This document shows, piece after piece, positions 1 to 11,422 of a stretch of DNA of 64,000 nt. Under the pieces are notes generated by a model that was not told the origin of the DNA, searched no databases, and saw only the letters and a program-made list of their open reading frames with translations. A program made the translations under genes and the position numbers. How positions within the stretch are numbered: the first letter of the stretch is position 1; every line of letters starts with the position of its first letter. The stretch spans positions 15,593,501 to 15,657,500 of the forward strand of contig NC_086179.1 in the NCBI RefSeq assembly GCF_023053635.1, given 5' to 3'. Origin of the DNA: Elgaria multicarinata webbii. Lineage: Eukaryota > Chordata > Lepidosauria > Squamata > Anguidae.

Positions 1-1643
1 TACAAGACAGAGTTTGGCCCAGTGATTTTTATACTATACGTTGTACTTCAGAACTACATTTTTATCCTAAAAACATTGTTATACTTAAGAAAACAATGAA
101 AAGGGCTAGCTATTTTGCATCCATAAACTTACAAGTTTCCCTCATTCCAGCTACTGTCTCCTGGAATTGCATTATTTCTATCTTGCAACTTGCATTTTTG
201 TTTGAAATCTAGCTGCCACTGATTGGTATTTACATAATAATAAGATTGTTTTACAGTGACAAAATATGAAACAGGTGCAAGTTAAACTAGTAACATAAAT
301 CACCAAGATTTATGTTTATCAACTTATTTTTATGTCAGTATATAGTTTTCACTGGAATAAAATACAATTCAAAATTAAGTAATAATATATGTATTACAGC
401 ACATTCAGAATTCTGGCAGATTTTTAAAAAAATATCTCCTGTTGCCCAGACTACAGAAAATAGAACTAAGAACCATTGATCATCCAATGGTTGTTGTGCC
501 AATGTAAACTCTTCTTATACACATAACCTTTTGTTTGGAAACACAACTGGGTTTTCAGGAGCTGCATAAACCCACTTGTGTTAGTAAATTCTACAAGACA
601 TGCTTGTTAGTTACAGGGCTGATACACACAATTAGGTATTTGCTACCCCCTCACTGAGAAGAGAAAGGGGCAGAGTGTGAATTATCCCCCCCCCCCCCAG
701 TTAAGCTGTCTTTTGAGGACTGTTGGGGGGGATGGAAGAAGCTTCAGCTAAAGCAGCCATGTTTGATAAAATACGACTATGGGGCTAATAACTAACAGAA
801 TTAAGAGAGGACGTGGGAGTCTAAGCTAAATTATTCTGGGTCTGACTGCTAGTCATGGAAAAAGGAGGTGGGAGTATCTGTATTAACAGGCCAGAGTCAT
901 CCCAACAACTAGGTGGAGGAGAGAAAAGTTCTCAATGACAATACAATCAGAGTTACGTGGGGAGCAATGCCCAGGGACCCAGTTGCCCTAGAAGAAAAGA
1001 AAGACACTAATGGGTGTGTGGGTAATATCAACAGGTTCACAGGTCAGACCATACTTTCGGTATTTATTTTTAATCCATCCAAAAATCCCTGGGGCAGCAA
1101 CACTTCTCAGGGCTGACTCTAAATCCCCAGGAGGGAGAGGGAAAGGGAATGATGAGAAAAGTCCCATTCTTGTAAGGTGGAAGAGTAATTTTCAGGCCAA
1201 CTACAAATCTTGCAAAACAAGGGCGGCAGCCTAACTTGGGGCGCTGTTGCGGGGTGGGGGGAGGTAGGCGAGTGAGGGAACCTGGAACAAAGATAAGCCC
1301 CCCCCCCCGTATAACGGCGAAAGGGTTGTGTTCACCCCAGAAATTTGGGCGGGGCAAGAAGTGGGAGGTAGGAAGTTCTACATTCCTATTCCAAGGTTTT
1401 ATAAGAGGAGGGAGAAGGTTTTGGGCCCTTGTCAGCTGGGGGGGGGGGGGAGCAGCAGAGGGGGAATTGCCAAGAGAGTTGTGAAAAAAACTGCGGGGAG
1501 GCTTTTAAACCAAATGAAAACCTGAAGGGGCGGGAACACTCCCGTACTCCGTGTGCACTCGGGGTAAGGGGGGGCGGTACAATATGTCACCCCCGAGACC
1601 ATCAATGGCAGGCAGGAGAGGAAGACGCGGCACCCCCACCGAC
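1..1643 (-). other. AEBP2: AEBP2 intron 1, 5' part
   Basis: This is the beginning of the intron that follows AEBP2 exon 1, starting with the GT at 1643-1642. The first 900 bases are AT-rich. From about 1240 the sequence becomes GC-rich with C and G homopolymers (for example near 687-699 and 1439-1450) as the CpG island is approached. I see no exon, RNA gene or recognisable mobile element here; the short open frames are what GC-rich intron sequence gives by chance. Confidence 0.7.
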
Positions 1644-2760
1644 CTGTCCTCGGAGTCCATGCGGCTGAGAGGCTCCCCGTCGGAGGAGATTTCGAGGCTG
1701 CCCCTGCGGCCGCCCGACGACGCGCTGCAGGTGCTGCTGCTGCCGCCGCCGGGGCCTCGTCCTCCACCACCGCCTCCGCCGCCGCTCCCGGTGCTGTAGC
1801 CCTCGTCGCCGCCGTCGCCCGCGGCCCCGTTGCTGCTGCTGGAGACGCTGCTGCTGCTGCTGCTGGAGCTGCTTCCCCCGCCGCCGTCCCCGGCTGCCGC
1901 GGCTGCTCCTGCCGTTCCTCCCAGGCCTCCTGCTGCCGCTCCTCCTCCTCCGCCGCCGCCGCTCCCAGGCCCGTCCCCGACGCCAGCAGGGCCGCGCTGA
2001 GCGCCGGGGCCGCCCTTGGCTTCCTCCTTGGCGTCGGCCTCGCTGCCGCCGGGGCTGAGCGAGCGCGTCTCGTCGCTGCAGCAGCCGCTGGAGGAGCCGG
2101 CGCTGCTGCCGGCCTCGGCCTCCTCGTCGTCCTCTTCCTCCTCCTCCTCCTCGTCCTCCTCTTCGTCCTCGTCGTCGTCTTCTTCCTCGTCGTCGCCGTC
2201 GCCGGCCTGGCTGGCGCTCTCCGGGCTGGGCTCCGACATGCTCTCCGCCCCTTCGCCGCTCAGAGGCGGCTCGGCCTCCATCCCCACCGCCAAGGACGAC
2301 GCCGACGAGGAGGCGGCTTCGCTTTCGGCCTCCTCAGCGGCCGCGCCTGAGGGGAAGGCAGGCGGCGGCCGCAGCAGCGGAGGCGGCTCCGCCATGTCGC
2401 TCAGCTCGGCCGCCATGGCGCCTCGGAGTCGCAGCGTCGCCCCCTCGCCCGCGCCTCCGCTCGGCCGCCCTCGCAGACTCACGCAGCGGCGCCACTGACT
2501 GACTCACTCGCTCGCTCGCTCGCTGCCCTGATCCAGCCAGGCGCGGAGAGGCGAGGGGGGAGGAGCTTCCGCTGCGGTTGAGGGCGGCAGGCGGGGGGGG
2601 GGGCGACGACGCCGGGAGGGAGGGAGCGAGCGAGAGCGCGCCCGCTACGGAAGCCGCCTGGGGGACAAAAATTAGGTCGGGCCGCACGTACCGGGGGAGG
2701 GGGGTGGAGAGGAGGAGGACTGGAAGTCGTGCATGCGCGGGAGTCAGTAGTCAGGCTGAG
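1600..2760. promoter_or_regulatory. AEBP2: CpG island over the AEBP2 promoter and first exon
   Basis: The stretch is dense in CG dinucleotides and in CGCC/GCGG motifs, in strong contrast to the AT-rich flanks. It covers all of AEBP2 exon 1 and about 340 bases upstream of the start codon (2417-2760). Such islands normally mark promoters of widely expressed regulators. No TATA box stands out on the minus strand upstream of 2416, which fits a CpG-island promoter with dispersed initiation. The exact start site cannot be placed from sequence alone. Confidence 0.8.
1644..2416 (-). CDS. AEBP2: AEBP2 first coding exon (N-terminal 257 codons)
   Basis: AEBP2 is an accessory subunit of Polycomb repressive complex 2, which methylates H3K27 in the nucleus. 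The reading runs from an ATG at 2416 in a good context (GGCGCC before ATGG) to a donor GT at 1643-1642. I chose this ATG because MAAELSDMAE resembles the human start MAAAITDMAD; an in-frame ATG 22 codons upstream has no counterpart. Landmarks shared with human AEBP2 are MSEPSPESASQAG (residues 60-72), an Asp/Glu tract (73-101), DETRSLSPG (115-123), DEGY (204-207) and RRGSLEISSDGEPLSRMDSED split around 237-257. Between them lie Gly, Ala and Ser runs, including nine serines at 182-190. The exon ends two bases into a codon, as expected before the human SIS continuation. The C2H2 zinc fingers are on later exons outside the window. Confidence 0.93.
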
Positions 2761-2866
2761 GTAAATTTGGCTGGAAGGAAGGAGGGGGAGTTGACCCGAT
2801 AGTATGTTGAGGAGGACGGAGCCGGCTTGTGCTCCGAGCTGAACAATCGGCAGCCATGGTTTTATA

Positions 2867-2917
2867 CAGAAAAAGTTTTTTAATTTTTTATATATATATA
2901 TTAAAAAACTTTTTCTG
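2867..2917. repeat. Perfect 18-bp inverted repeat in AT-rich DNA, then a (TA)n run
   Basis: Bases 2867-2884 and 2900-2917 are exact reverse complements separated by a TA-rich spacer of 15 bases. A (TA)n stretch follows at about 2931-2953. It lies roughly 450 bases upstream of the AEBP2 start codon, just outside the CpG island. It could be a small mobile-element relic or a simple-sequence palindrome. Confidence 0.7.
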
Positions 2918-3030
2918 AGATATATATTCATATATATATATATATATATATATGAGAATTATTTCTGAGTAGATAGGCTTAGGATTGTGGCCTTAGCAAA
3001 CATTCTCTCCCCCCACAGGGTTTATTAAGC

Positions 3031-3350
3031 TAGGGTGACCATATGAAAAGGAGGACAGGGCTCCTGCATCTTTAACAGTTGTATGGAAGAGGGAATTTCA
3101 GCAGGTGTCATTTGTCTATATGGGAAACCTGGTGAAATTCCCTCTTCATCACAGCAGTTAAAGCTGCAGGTGCCCTGCCCTCTTTTAAATCCGGTCACTC
3201 TAGTATAGCTCCTGCACCTTTCACTGTTGTGATGAAGGAGGAATTTCACCAGGTTCCCCATGTATACAAATGATACCTGCTAAAATTCCCTTTTCTATGC
3301 AACTGTTAAAGATACAGGAGCCCTGTCCTCCTTTCCATATGGTCATCCTA
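3031..3350. mobile_element. Foldback non-autonomous DNA element, 320 bp, 7-bp target duplication
   Basis: The element starts TAGGGTGACC and ends GGTCATCCTA, and is flanked by the direct repeat ATTAAGC at 3024-3030 and 3351-3357. Most of it is one long imperfect palindrome: the terms GGAGGACAGGGCTCCTG and CAGGAGCCCTGTCCTCC sit near the two ends, with further mirrored blocks inside. There is no coding capacity. The termini and 7-bp duplication match those of the element at 17871-18289, and its interior matches 18597-18826. Confidence 0.8.
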
Positions 3351-3397
3351 ATTAAGCATTACATATAATCTTTTTTCCAGTGTTCAAAATTTGTATT

Positions 3398-3626
3398 TTT
3401 TATTTATTATTACATTTATATCCCAGCCTTTTTTCCTCCAAGAAACCCAAAGCGGCATACATAATCCTCCATTTTATCCTCACTACAACAACCCTGCGAA
3501 GGTGGGTTGGGCTGAGAGTCTGTGACTGAACCAAAGTCCACCCAATGAAGCTTCCATGTCCGAGTAAGGAACCGAACCTGGATCTCCCGACTCCCGGTGC
3601 AACACTTTAGCCATTACACCACACCT
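3398..3626 (-). mobile_element. Sauria-type tRNA-derived SINE
   Basis: Read on the minus strand, this begins with a tRNA-like head (GTGTGGTGTAATGGCTAAAG as box A region, then GGTTCGGTTCC near box B). It continues with the body typical of squamate Sauria SINEs (CTCAGCCCAACCCACC, then CAGGGTTGTTGTAGTGAGGA) and ends in a TAATAAATA tail. Sauria SINEs are known from squamates and are thought to use Bov-B LINE machinery. Confidence 0.85.
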
Positions 3627-3994
3627 TTCATGCGCATCTTCGCAGTAGCCCATACAGTGACCTTGGAAGGTGGAGCTGTATGATTAACCTACTGCAGATT
3701 GTAACAACAGTGTAGTGTTGCTGATAACATTGATTTCCTGCACCCCACCTCCAAGCTACTGTGAGGGTTGCAGCTAAGCTTAGAGAAAAGAGGGGAACTT
3801 GAGGGGCTTCCCCCCACCCGTCTCTCTGAGCAAACTTCATAGCAGCTGGGGAGTGGGTGAATTTTATCAAAAACAATGTGCAATTGTGAGCAGTCCCTGT
3901 TATAATGGAAAATATTCTGGGTTGGGTTGGTCTTGAATGAGCAACTTGAACCCATTCGCTTTATAAAAGTCCTGGTAGACATGGAAACTGTTGG

Positions 3995-4066
3995 AATTGT
4001 TTGGCCACTGTGTGAACCATGTAGTGGACTAGATGGACCCTTGGTCAGATCCAACATGGCTCTTCA
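3995..4066 (+). mobile_element. CR1 LINE 3' end fragment
   Basis: The text TTGGCCACTGTGTGAACC, GGACTAGATGGACCCTTGG and AACATGGCTCTT is the 3' untranslated signature of a squamate CR1 family also seen at 6170-6271 and 41290-41351. Only the last 70 bases or so are present. Confidence 0.65.
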
Positions 4067-5892
4067 AATTCACCTGTATTTTGGCCATGAGGGGGGTGAG
4101 CACTACAGAATTTACCACACCACCACTGTAAGGCAATGTGTGGAGCACATCACATTATCTGTCCATAATATTTTGTAGGAATATTTAATAACAATGAGAT
4201 AATTAAGACTGAGCCCATAGCTCAATTAGCTATGAGGTAATTTCTACACAAAAGTATAGAAGTATGTGTTGTTTTTGGAATGAGGGAGCGAGCTTCTTAT
4301 TAGAAGCTCACCAGGCCTGTGAACCTGACACTAAATACCCTATTCAAAAGGACCTTGGTACATAGAATGAAATCTTTTGTTTTTAAGCTATTAGGACTAA
4401 AAGCATAAAAACAAATAAAATTAGTAAATTTTATTTCTGTTAAGCTATTGAGATCTAAGACTCTTTACCAAAGCTCTGTTGGTAAATGATTTATGTTATT
4501 TTATGCAAGCTTTATTTTTTATTAAAAATATGTTACATATTTCTAATAAAATAAAAAACTGAAAAAAAAAGTTTCGTACAAAACTAAAACTGAATCCACC
4601 TAAAACAATTTTTAGTCTTTTGAAGCGTATTGAAGAGTTTTTAGCAGCTATGGCTAATTAATTGGCAGCCAAAGGCTTCCTAAATACTGGAACTATATTT
4701 TAAAAATACTCAGCAAAGGCTTACTCCATAACACAGGATAGTTGTCAGAAGGAACTGAAATGCAAAAAAAGTAGACAGTGATAATTACCTTAACAGTTGT
4801 CATTCATCAGCACTAGCACAATCTTTGCAGTGCTGACCTAATAAAATACTGGCTGCGTTTGCATGATCACAGGAGTAAAAGAACCTGTTGTGGATTCTTT
4901 CCCCATCTCTGCCCATGGCGGTTGTGTGACTCTGATTTACATAATTATCCACACTGCAGCGTGGATTGCCATATTGTCTGAACCTGGTCAGAGCTGATGC
5001 GGTTGCATGTTAGGGCTGGCTGTGGACAATGAATTTTGTGGTCTGGAAATTGGAAGCATGTAGGTATGTATAGTGGTTTCTAGATATCTGATATAGGGTG
5101 GTGGTTATATGACTATTATGTAGTTCTGCTGTTGTATCCAGAAAGTAAACCTCTAGCATGCATTGCTCTAAGCTTAGGTTGATGGTAGGTGAAAATTACT
5201 GAAGTCCTGGGTGTCCAGGGTTGCCTGGTTTATGTATTTGGACACGTACGTCTGTGCACATACCCTTTCAAACATAAGCACAACTGATTGGCCAACTTTA
5301 TCCTCACAAAGAGCTGGGAAAAATGCAAGGAGAGTTGTGTTTTTAGGTTGGTTCTGTTACTGTTGATGTCACCAAATCTCTTTCCCCCCCTTTCAGTTTC
5401 CAGACATTCAAGATACAAAAAAGGAAAAGAACAAGCAAATGTCTCCAAATCCTGTGCAGTTAAGATATATGTCAAACTATCCCAAGTTTTGCTATGTAGA
5501 TGCAACTATGCAAAGTATCTTGAAACAGCATTAATGGAACATGAACTCAGAAGAAAACCGCAAGCATATTTATCTATGTGTGGGAAGAGAGCATTTGAAA
5601 GGCTTTTCCAGTTATAAAGGAACACATGTGAAATCATCAATGAAACTTAGTCAATGCCACAATTCTTTCCATTCTCCACGGTGGAAGAGAAATCTGTGGC
5701 TCAGCCCTGAACAATTGACTCCCCTGGTCTGAGTGAGCTGACAGAAAACCTGCAGCTGCAGTTCTAGAAACTGTCGTGTGTGTTTTTAATAAAATACAAC
5801 TAGAAACTGATACTTTGCTTGTATGAACATCCAGCAATAGCAGCTGCGGAGCAGAACTGAGCCGGTGCAATCTGGTTTGTAATAGATGGGAA
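4067..5892. other. Intergenic, nothing recognised
   Basis: AT-rich intergenic DNA between PLEKHA5 and AEBP2. I see no conserved exon, RNA gene or clear mobile element. Short open frames at 5230-5730 on both strands resemble no family I know. Confidence 0.6.
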
Positions 5893-6271
5893 ACATGTCG
5901 TTAAAACGATGGAATTTGCTGCTACAAGGTGTGGCATGGGCGACCACCAATTTGGATGGCTTTAAAAGTGGGTTAGACAAATTGCAGCACAGTCCTATTT
6001 CTGCTCAGAAGGAGGCCCCAAGGAATTCGGTGGGGTTTGATCCCAGGTAAATTGGCATAGGTTTACAGTCTTAATGGAGGAGAAGGCTATTAGTGACTAC
6101 TAGTCATGATGGTGATATGTTACCTCCTGGATCAATAGCAGGAAAGGAGCATTGTTTGGATGTCCTAGTTTTGGGCTTCCCGGAGACATTGGTTGGCCAC
6201 TGGGAGAAACAAGTAGCTGGACGGAAAGGCGTTTGGTTTCCTCCAGCAGGGCTCTTCTTATGTTCTTAATG
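5893..6271 (+). mobile_element. CR1 LINE 3' fragment, split by a small insertion
   Basis: The flanks encode the last residues of CR1 ORF2 (ATNLDGFK-like, then a run ending before a stop), followed by the 3' UTR text TTGGTTGGCCACTGGGAG and CAGCAGGGCTCTTCTTATG. The reading is interrupted at about 5988-6073 by an insert starting GCAGCACAGTCCTATTTCTG and ending GGTTTACAGTCTTAAT, a short dispersed repeat of squamates. When the insert is skipped, GACAAATT joins GGAGGAGAAGGC as in other copies. Confidence 0.7.
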
Positions 6272-6571
6272 TGCTATTGCCTTTTTCCTGTTGACACTTC
6301 ACTTGCAGCAGACATATTTATATTGGCTTATATGGATCTGTGTAATATAGTGTTGCATGTTCATCGTTCCTCCAAGCTGTGCAAAATTCCAGGGGCAGCA
6401 CACTTGGATTTAGCTTCATCTGGATGAAAGAACAGAGGAGAGTTACACTGTCGTCATAATATTTGCTTTATTTACAGATATACAAGTGGAAGGTAAATGG
6501 GGGCAGAGAGGCACTCCCACAAGACAACGGATTCTCTAGAGAGCAACTTGGGCAGCCTCCCTACTTCACCA

Positions 6572-6925
6572 CTGGTTTATTTATTTATTTATTACATTTA
6601 TATACTGCCCCACAGCTGAAGCTCTCTGGGTGGGTTACAACAGTTAAAACTGGTAAACATTAAAAAGTATACAAAATTTAAAAACCATCACAAACATAAA
6701 AACAACAGTATAAAAACAACAGTATCCATTTAAAAACAACAATTATGGGGTCCATTAAAAACAAACTTAACGTTGTTAAATGCTGTTAAAATGCCTGGGA
6801 GAAAAGTCTTGACTTGACTTCGAAAAGATAACAATGTTGGCGCCAGGAGAGCCTCATCAGGGAGATCTTTCCAGAGTCGGGGGGCCACCAGCCCTCTCCC
6901 TTGTTGCCATCCTCCGAGCTTCCAA
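6572..6925 (-). mobile_element. L2-clade LINE 3' fragment
   Basis: On the minus strand the fragment encodes the end of an L2-clade reverse transcriptase ORF (LWKDLPDEALLAPTLLSF-like), then a 3' UTR and a terminal TAAATAAATAAA tail that appears at 6572-6595 on the plus strand. The family recurs at 27735, 33395 and elsewhere in this window. Confidence 0.75.
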
Positions 6926-7644
6926 GGTTAAATCCTTGGAATCTCTAGTTGTTTTTAAAAATGGCTAAAGTAGTAAGGGATGGCTGGTTGGGCAGAGTGA
7001 AGCAACTGCTTCAGGTGGCAAATCTTGGGCTTTAGCGGTGGCAGCCTCCCAGTCATTCCCCTCTCTGCTGCATTCAGGTGTGATGGTGGATGCTGGCCTG
7101 CTGCCAGAGTTGAAGTAAGTTTCACCTGCCAGGGCAGTTTGCTTCTGTATGTGGAACGGAATGAGGCACCATTTTGTCTTTTGCCTCAGGCAGCAAATTG
7201 TCTTGGTTTGTCCCTAGCTGGGGAAGTTCTTGGCTTGAGATCCTAGGAAGCCACTGCTGGTCAGAGTAATACTGGGTTAGACAAAATCAGGCCTGGTTTA
7301 AAAGCAGCTCCAATCGGAGTGGTAATGGATTGGCAGAGCAAGTTCATGATGAATTACATTAGGAGTGACAGTTACTTTCCATGGTGAGCTAACTGTTCAC
7401 AGTCTCTATTAAGCTCAAGACCAATGGTGCCAAATCTGCCTATAAATTCCAACTCAGCAGCTTCATGCTGGAATCACCTTTTGAAACCTTTTTGCTGAAA
7501 TATGGCAGCTTCCAAATCTGTTGTCAGATGTCCAGATCTGGAGGCTGAAAAACTTCTTCCACTGTTTAATGTCTACTTTGAGTCCTTTTATTCTCTTTTA
7601 CATGGAGGTTTTCAGTGCATAGGCCTTATTGAGGTTCAAAATAT
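6926..7644. other. Intergenic with a small SINE-like remnant
   Basis: Mostly unassigned. A short stretch at about 7243-7285 (CCACTGCTGGTCAGAGTAAT) matches the inner part of the tRNA-derived SINE seen at 29425-29580. No gene is visible. Confidence 0.45.
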
Positions 7645-7775
7645 ATTGCTTTGTATGTTTTTGTGGTTTTAATTTTTGTATATTGTTTTTAATTGTTTTA
7701 CTCTTATGCAAACCACCCAGAGAGTTTTGGCTATGGGGCGGTTCGAAATGCAGTAAATAAAATGTCTGGATCACC
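7645..7775 (+). mobile_element. L2-clade LINE 3' terminal fragment
   Basis: A T-rich 3' UTR leads to the stem-loop text CCACCCAGAGAGTTTTGG and ATGGGGCGG and then GTAAATAAAATG. This is the terminal hairpin and tail of the same LINE family as at 37195-37328. Confidence 0.7.
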
Positions 7776-8249
7776 ACTCACCACCACTTTGAAAAAAAAT
7801 TTAGGGAGCAGGATGGGTGATGATACACAACTCGGGGTGGGGACCTGCTAGTCTGTAGTGGATGGTTGGCCTATGGCTCTCTGGTTTTGTATTGAATCCC
7901 AAAATTGAATCATCCTTCTTAATTGGCCTGAATGTCCAGAGGCATGCATCATCAGCATTTTTATCCCATTCAGCCAGAAGGCTCCCAGAGAATCTTATGT
8001 ATAGTCAATAAAAGCAGTCCCTGCCTGCACACATGCAGTCTGAAAGGACATGACATGAAAGGAAAAGGGGATGGGCAGGGAAACAAGTGGCCTTTCAACA
8101 GGGCTGGTGGAATGACCCTGCTTCTCATCTCATCTCCCTCTGCTTCAGTTTGTTGGAATGGAGGTTGGTGGTGTATTACACTTTGCCCTCATCGTGCAGT
8201 TTAAAGCAAGTATATAAAAAACTACACTGTGCCTTAGCTCCTGGACATC

Positions 8250-11200
8250 TGAATGTTCTGCTGCTGCCTACTTGCTATCTCTCTCCCCATTTCTTCTCCT
8301 AATTCCTTTCTCATCATATCTGTTCCCTATGGCTCGCTCCAAGCTCATCTCTCCCAACTTAGTTCCTATTCGGTGTCTCCCCCCCTCACAGCTGCCTTTC
8401 TCGTGCTCCCTATGGAACTGTCGCTCTATTGCTTCCAAGGCCCCTGTCATCCAGGACTTGTTCTTCTCTAGATCTCTCCACCTCCTTGCTCTTACTGAAA
8501 CCTGGCTTCCTGCCCATGATACCGCCATCTCTGCTGCCCTCTCTCTTGGAGGACTCTCTTTCTCTCACTCGAGTCGCCCAGAGGGTCGAGGTGGTGGTGT
8601 GGGTCTTTTATTATCGAGTTTGTGCCAGTTCCAGCCTCTTTCCATTCCACCTTCACACTGTTTCTCCTCCTTTGAGGCACATGTGGTGAGACTCTTCACT
8701 CCGCTGCGACTGCGGGTTGCAGTTCTCTACCGCCCCCCTGGCTCATCCTCTAAATTTCTCTCTGATCTCGACTCGTGGCTGTCCTTTCTCCTCTCTGACA
8801 ACTCTCCTACTCTGATCTTGGGTGACTTCAATATCCATGTAGATGACCCTCACGATGCTGCAGCTCTACGATTTCGCTCCTTATCTTCCTCTTACGATCT
8901 TAAGTTCTGGTCTGAAGCACCCACACATTCCCTTGGACACTGTCTGGATCTTGTCCTCACTCGGAACTGCTCTGTCCTGGACTTTTCTATTGTTGACTTT
9001 CCTCTGTCAGATCATCATCTAGTCTCTTTCAATATTACTCACAATCCCCCTCCTTCACGTCCCACTTCACGCCCTTGTCGTGACCTGCATTCTATCAACT
9101 ACGAGGCTTTTTCTCAGTCTTTAGCCTCCTCTCTTCCTTCTGTCTACACAGCCGTCTCCTTGGACTCAGCCGTCTCCTCCTTTAACTCCTCCTTATCTTC
9201 AACTCTTGATAATCTTGCTCCATCTACAACTCGGATAGTTCGCCCCTCTCAACCCCAACCATGGCTCACCTACCTTCGCTCTTGTTCCCGGGCAGCCGAA
9301 CGCCTGTGGCGTAAGACCAAGGACTGGGCGGACTTTGTCCACTACAAATTTGTTCTCTCCTCTTTCTCTTCTGCCATTTCACTGGCCAAACAGCAGCACT
9401 ACTCAACGTTGATCCAGTCAAATGCTAAGCACCCTCAGCAGCTCTTCGCGTCCTTCAATTCTCTTCTGAAGCCTAATCCACCATCTCTCCCCGCCTCTCT
9501 GTCTGCCAATGACTTTGCCTCTTTCTTCAATGCTAAAATCCAAACTATACGCTCCGATCTGGCCAGCTCTGCTCCGCTTCCAGCTTCTGTCCCTCACCTG
9601 TCAGTTCCTCCTGCAACTCTCTCGGCGTTCCCTTCGGTCTCAGCTGATGAACTGTCTAAAATACTGCGCTCGTCGAAGCCTTCCACTTGTTCCCGTGATC
9701 CGATTCCCTCTCGCGTCTTTATTAATCTTATCCCCGCTATCCTCCCGTCCTTGCTTCACATCATTAATTCTTCTCTGTCCTCTGGTTCATTTCCTTCTGC
9801 TTTTAAACATGCTACAGTCTCTCCCATTCTCAAAAAACCCACTCTTGATCGACTATCCCTGTCTAACTACCGACCTGTCTCTCTCTTGCCCTTTGTCTCA
9901 AAGATCCTGGAACGTCTGGTCTACTCTCGTTGTCTTGACTTTCTCTCTAATAACTCTGCTCTAGATCCCTTTCAATCTGGCTTCCGTCCTTTGCATTCCA
10001 CTGAAACAGCCCTTACCAAGATCACCAATGATCTTCTTACTGCCAAGTCTAAAGGCCATTATTCCGTTCTTATTCTCCTTGATCTAACCGCAGCCTTTGA
10101 CACGGTTGATCACGATCTTCTCTTAGATTCCCTCCATGACCTTGGACTCTGTGGCTCTGTCTATAACTGGTTCGCCTCCTATCTAGAGGGTCGCTCTTTC
10201 AGCGTGTCGACTAACGGCAGCTCGTCCTCCTCTTTTCCCCTTTCAGTTGGGGTTCCGCAAGGCTCGGTGCTTGGCCCGTTGTTGTTCTCTCTATACATGC
10301 TGCCCTTGGGTAAGCTTATTCAATCTCACGGCCTCCAATATCACCTGTATGCCGATGATACACAATTATATCTCTTATCTCCGGAACTTTCTCCAGATGT
10401 TCACGATCGTATCTCGGCATGTCTTTCAGATATCTCAGCCTGGCTGCTTCATCGTCGTTTGAAACTTAACATGGCAAAGACTGAATTGCTTGTTTTTCCT
10501 CCTAAACCTTCTCCTCACCTCTCATTCTCTCTTACTGTCAACGATGTCACGCTTACTCCGGTCAAGGAAGCTCGTAGTCTTGGCTTTATATTTGACTCCT
10601 CACTCTCCTTTACTCCTCACATCGAGGCAGTAGCCAAATTCTGTCGTTTCTTCCTGTATAATATTGCCAGGATTCGACCATTTTTGTCTGTCTCTTCTGC
10701 CAAGACTCTCGTTCATGCACTGGTTATCTCTCGGTTGGACTACTGCAACGTTCTTCTCTCTGGCCTTCCTTCGTCTCACATCAGTCCGCTGGTCTCTGTC
10801 CACCACTCTGCCGCTAAGATCATCTTCTTGGCCCGCCGCTCTGACCATGTCACTCCACTTCTGAAATCTCTTCATTGGCTTCCAATTCACTCCAGAATCC
10901 AATATAAACTTCTCCTGCTGACCTTCAAAGCTCTTCACGGTCTAGCTCCTGCCTATCTCTCCTCTCTCATCTCACACTATCGCCCCGCTCGTGCTCTCCG
11001 CTCCTCTGATGCCATGCTTCTCGCCTGCCCAAGGACCTCCACTTCCCTTGCTCGGCTTCGTCCTTTTTCTTCTGCTGCCCCTTACGCCTGGAACGCTCTT
11101 CCAGAACACTTGAGAACTACCAACTCAATCACTGCTTTTAAAACTCAGCTAAAAACTTTTCTTTTCCCTATAGCCTTCAAATATTGAGTTTGTTCTGACT

Positions 11201-11383
11201 CTATACTGTTAGCTTCACCCTACCCGGTGCCTGTTTACACTTCCCTGTGCCTGTTTGCATTCTCCTTCCCCCTTTATTGTTTACTACAACTTATTAGATT
11301 GTAAGCCTATGCGGCAGGGTCTTGCTATGTACTGTGTTATCTGTACAGCACCATGTACATTGATGGTGCTATATAAATAAATA

Positions 11384-11421
<38 letters not shown>
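8250..11421 (+). mobile_element. Nearly complete L2-clade LINE
   Basis: The element consists of the ORF at 8272-11187, a 3' UTR of about 200 bases and a terminal hairpin (AGCACCAT at 11347-11354 pairing with ATGGTGCT at 11363-11370). An ATAAATAAATAA/(TAA)n tail follows and ends near 11421. The 5' end is not sharply defined; no ORF1 is visible upstream, so the copy may be slightly truncated or the family may lack ORF1. No clear target duplication was found. Confidence 0.8.
8272..11187 (+). CDS. L2-clade LINE ORF2: AP endonuclease plus reverse transcriptase
   Basis: An uninterrupted ORF of 971 codons. The N-terminal endonuclease keeps its signature residues in order: [24 protein letters not shown], the LDLVLT block and SDHHLV. 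The reverse transcriptase follows with [34 protein letters not shown] and the catalytic [10 protein letters not shown], then the L2-type C-terminal region ([25 protein letters not shown]). A second in-frame ATG at 8329 (MARSKL) is an equally likely start. The protein would nick DNA and copy its own RNA at the target site. It belongs to a mobile element and not to the host. The absence of stops suggests a fairly recent insertion; activity cannot be judged from sequence alone. Confidence 0.9.
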   Translation: MLSLSPFLLLIPFSSYLFPMARSKLISPNLVPIRCLPPSQLPFSCSLWNCRSIASKAPVIQDLFFSRSLHLLALTETWLPAHDTAISAALSLGGLSFSHSSRPEGRGGGVGLLLSSLCQFQPLSIPPSHCFSSFEAHVVRLFTPLRLRVAVLYRPPGSSSKFLSDLDSWLSFLLSDNSPTLILGDFNIHVDDPHDAAALRFRSLSSSYDLKFWSEAPTHSLGHCLDLVLTRNCSVLDFSIVDFPLSDHHLVSFNITHNPPPSRPTSRPCRDLHSINYEAFSQSLASSLPSVYTAVSLDSAVSSFNSSLSSTLDNLAPSTTRIVRPSQPQPWLTYLRSCSRAAERLWRKTKDWADFVHYKFVLSSFSSAISLAKQQHYSTLIQSNAKHPQQLFASFNSLLKPNPPSLPASLSANDFASFFNAKIQTIRSDLASSAPLPASVPHLSVPPATLSAFPSVSADELSKILRSSKPSTCSRDPIPSRVFINLIPAILPSLLHIINSSLSSGSFPSAFKHATVSPILKKPTLDRLSLSNYRPVSLLPFVSKILERLVYSRCLDFLSNNSALDPFQSGFRPLHSTETALTKITNDLLTAKSKGHYSVLILLDLTAAFDTVDHDLLLDSLHDLGLCGSVYNWFASYLEGRSFSVSTNGSSSSSFPLSVGVPQGSVLGPLLFSLYMLPLGKLIQSHGLQYHLYADDTQLYLLSPELSPDVHDRISACLSDISAWLLHRRLKLNMAKTELLVFPPKPSPHLSFSLTVNDVTLTPVKEARSLGFIFDSSLSFTPHIEAVAKFCRFFLYNIARIRPFLSVSSAKTLVHALVISRLDYCNVLLSGLPSSHISPLVSVHHSAAKIIFLARRSDHVTPLLKSLHWLPIHSRIQYKLLLLTFKALHGLAPAYLSSLISHYRPARALRSSDAMLLACPRTSTSLARLRPFSSAAPYAWNALPEHLRTTNSITAFKTQLKTFLFPIAFKY

Positions 11422-11422
<1 letters not shown>

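Noticed and set aside
913-1525. Several overlapping short open frames upstream of AEBP2 exon 1 on the plus strand
   Set aside because: They lie in GC-rich intron DNA, show no family resemblance and have no supporting signals.
2016-2498. Long open frame on the plus strand across the AEBP2 exon
   Set aside because: It is antisense to AEBP2; its serine run is the mirror of the Asp/Glu codons. GC-rich low-complexity DNA leaves both strands open.
8272-11187. Host gene encoding a large protein
   Set aside because: The motifs are those of LINE endonuclease and reverse transcriptase, and a second truncated copy is at 19492-20808.
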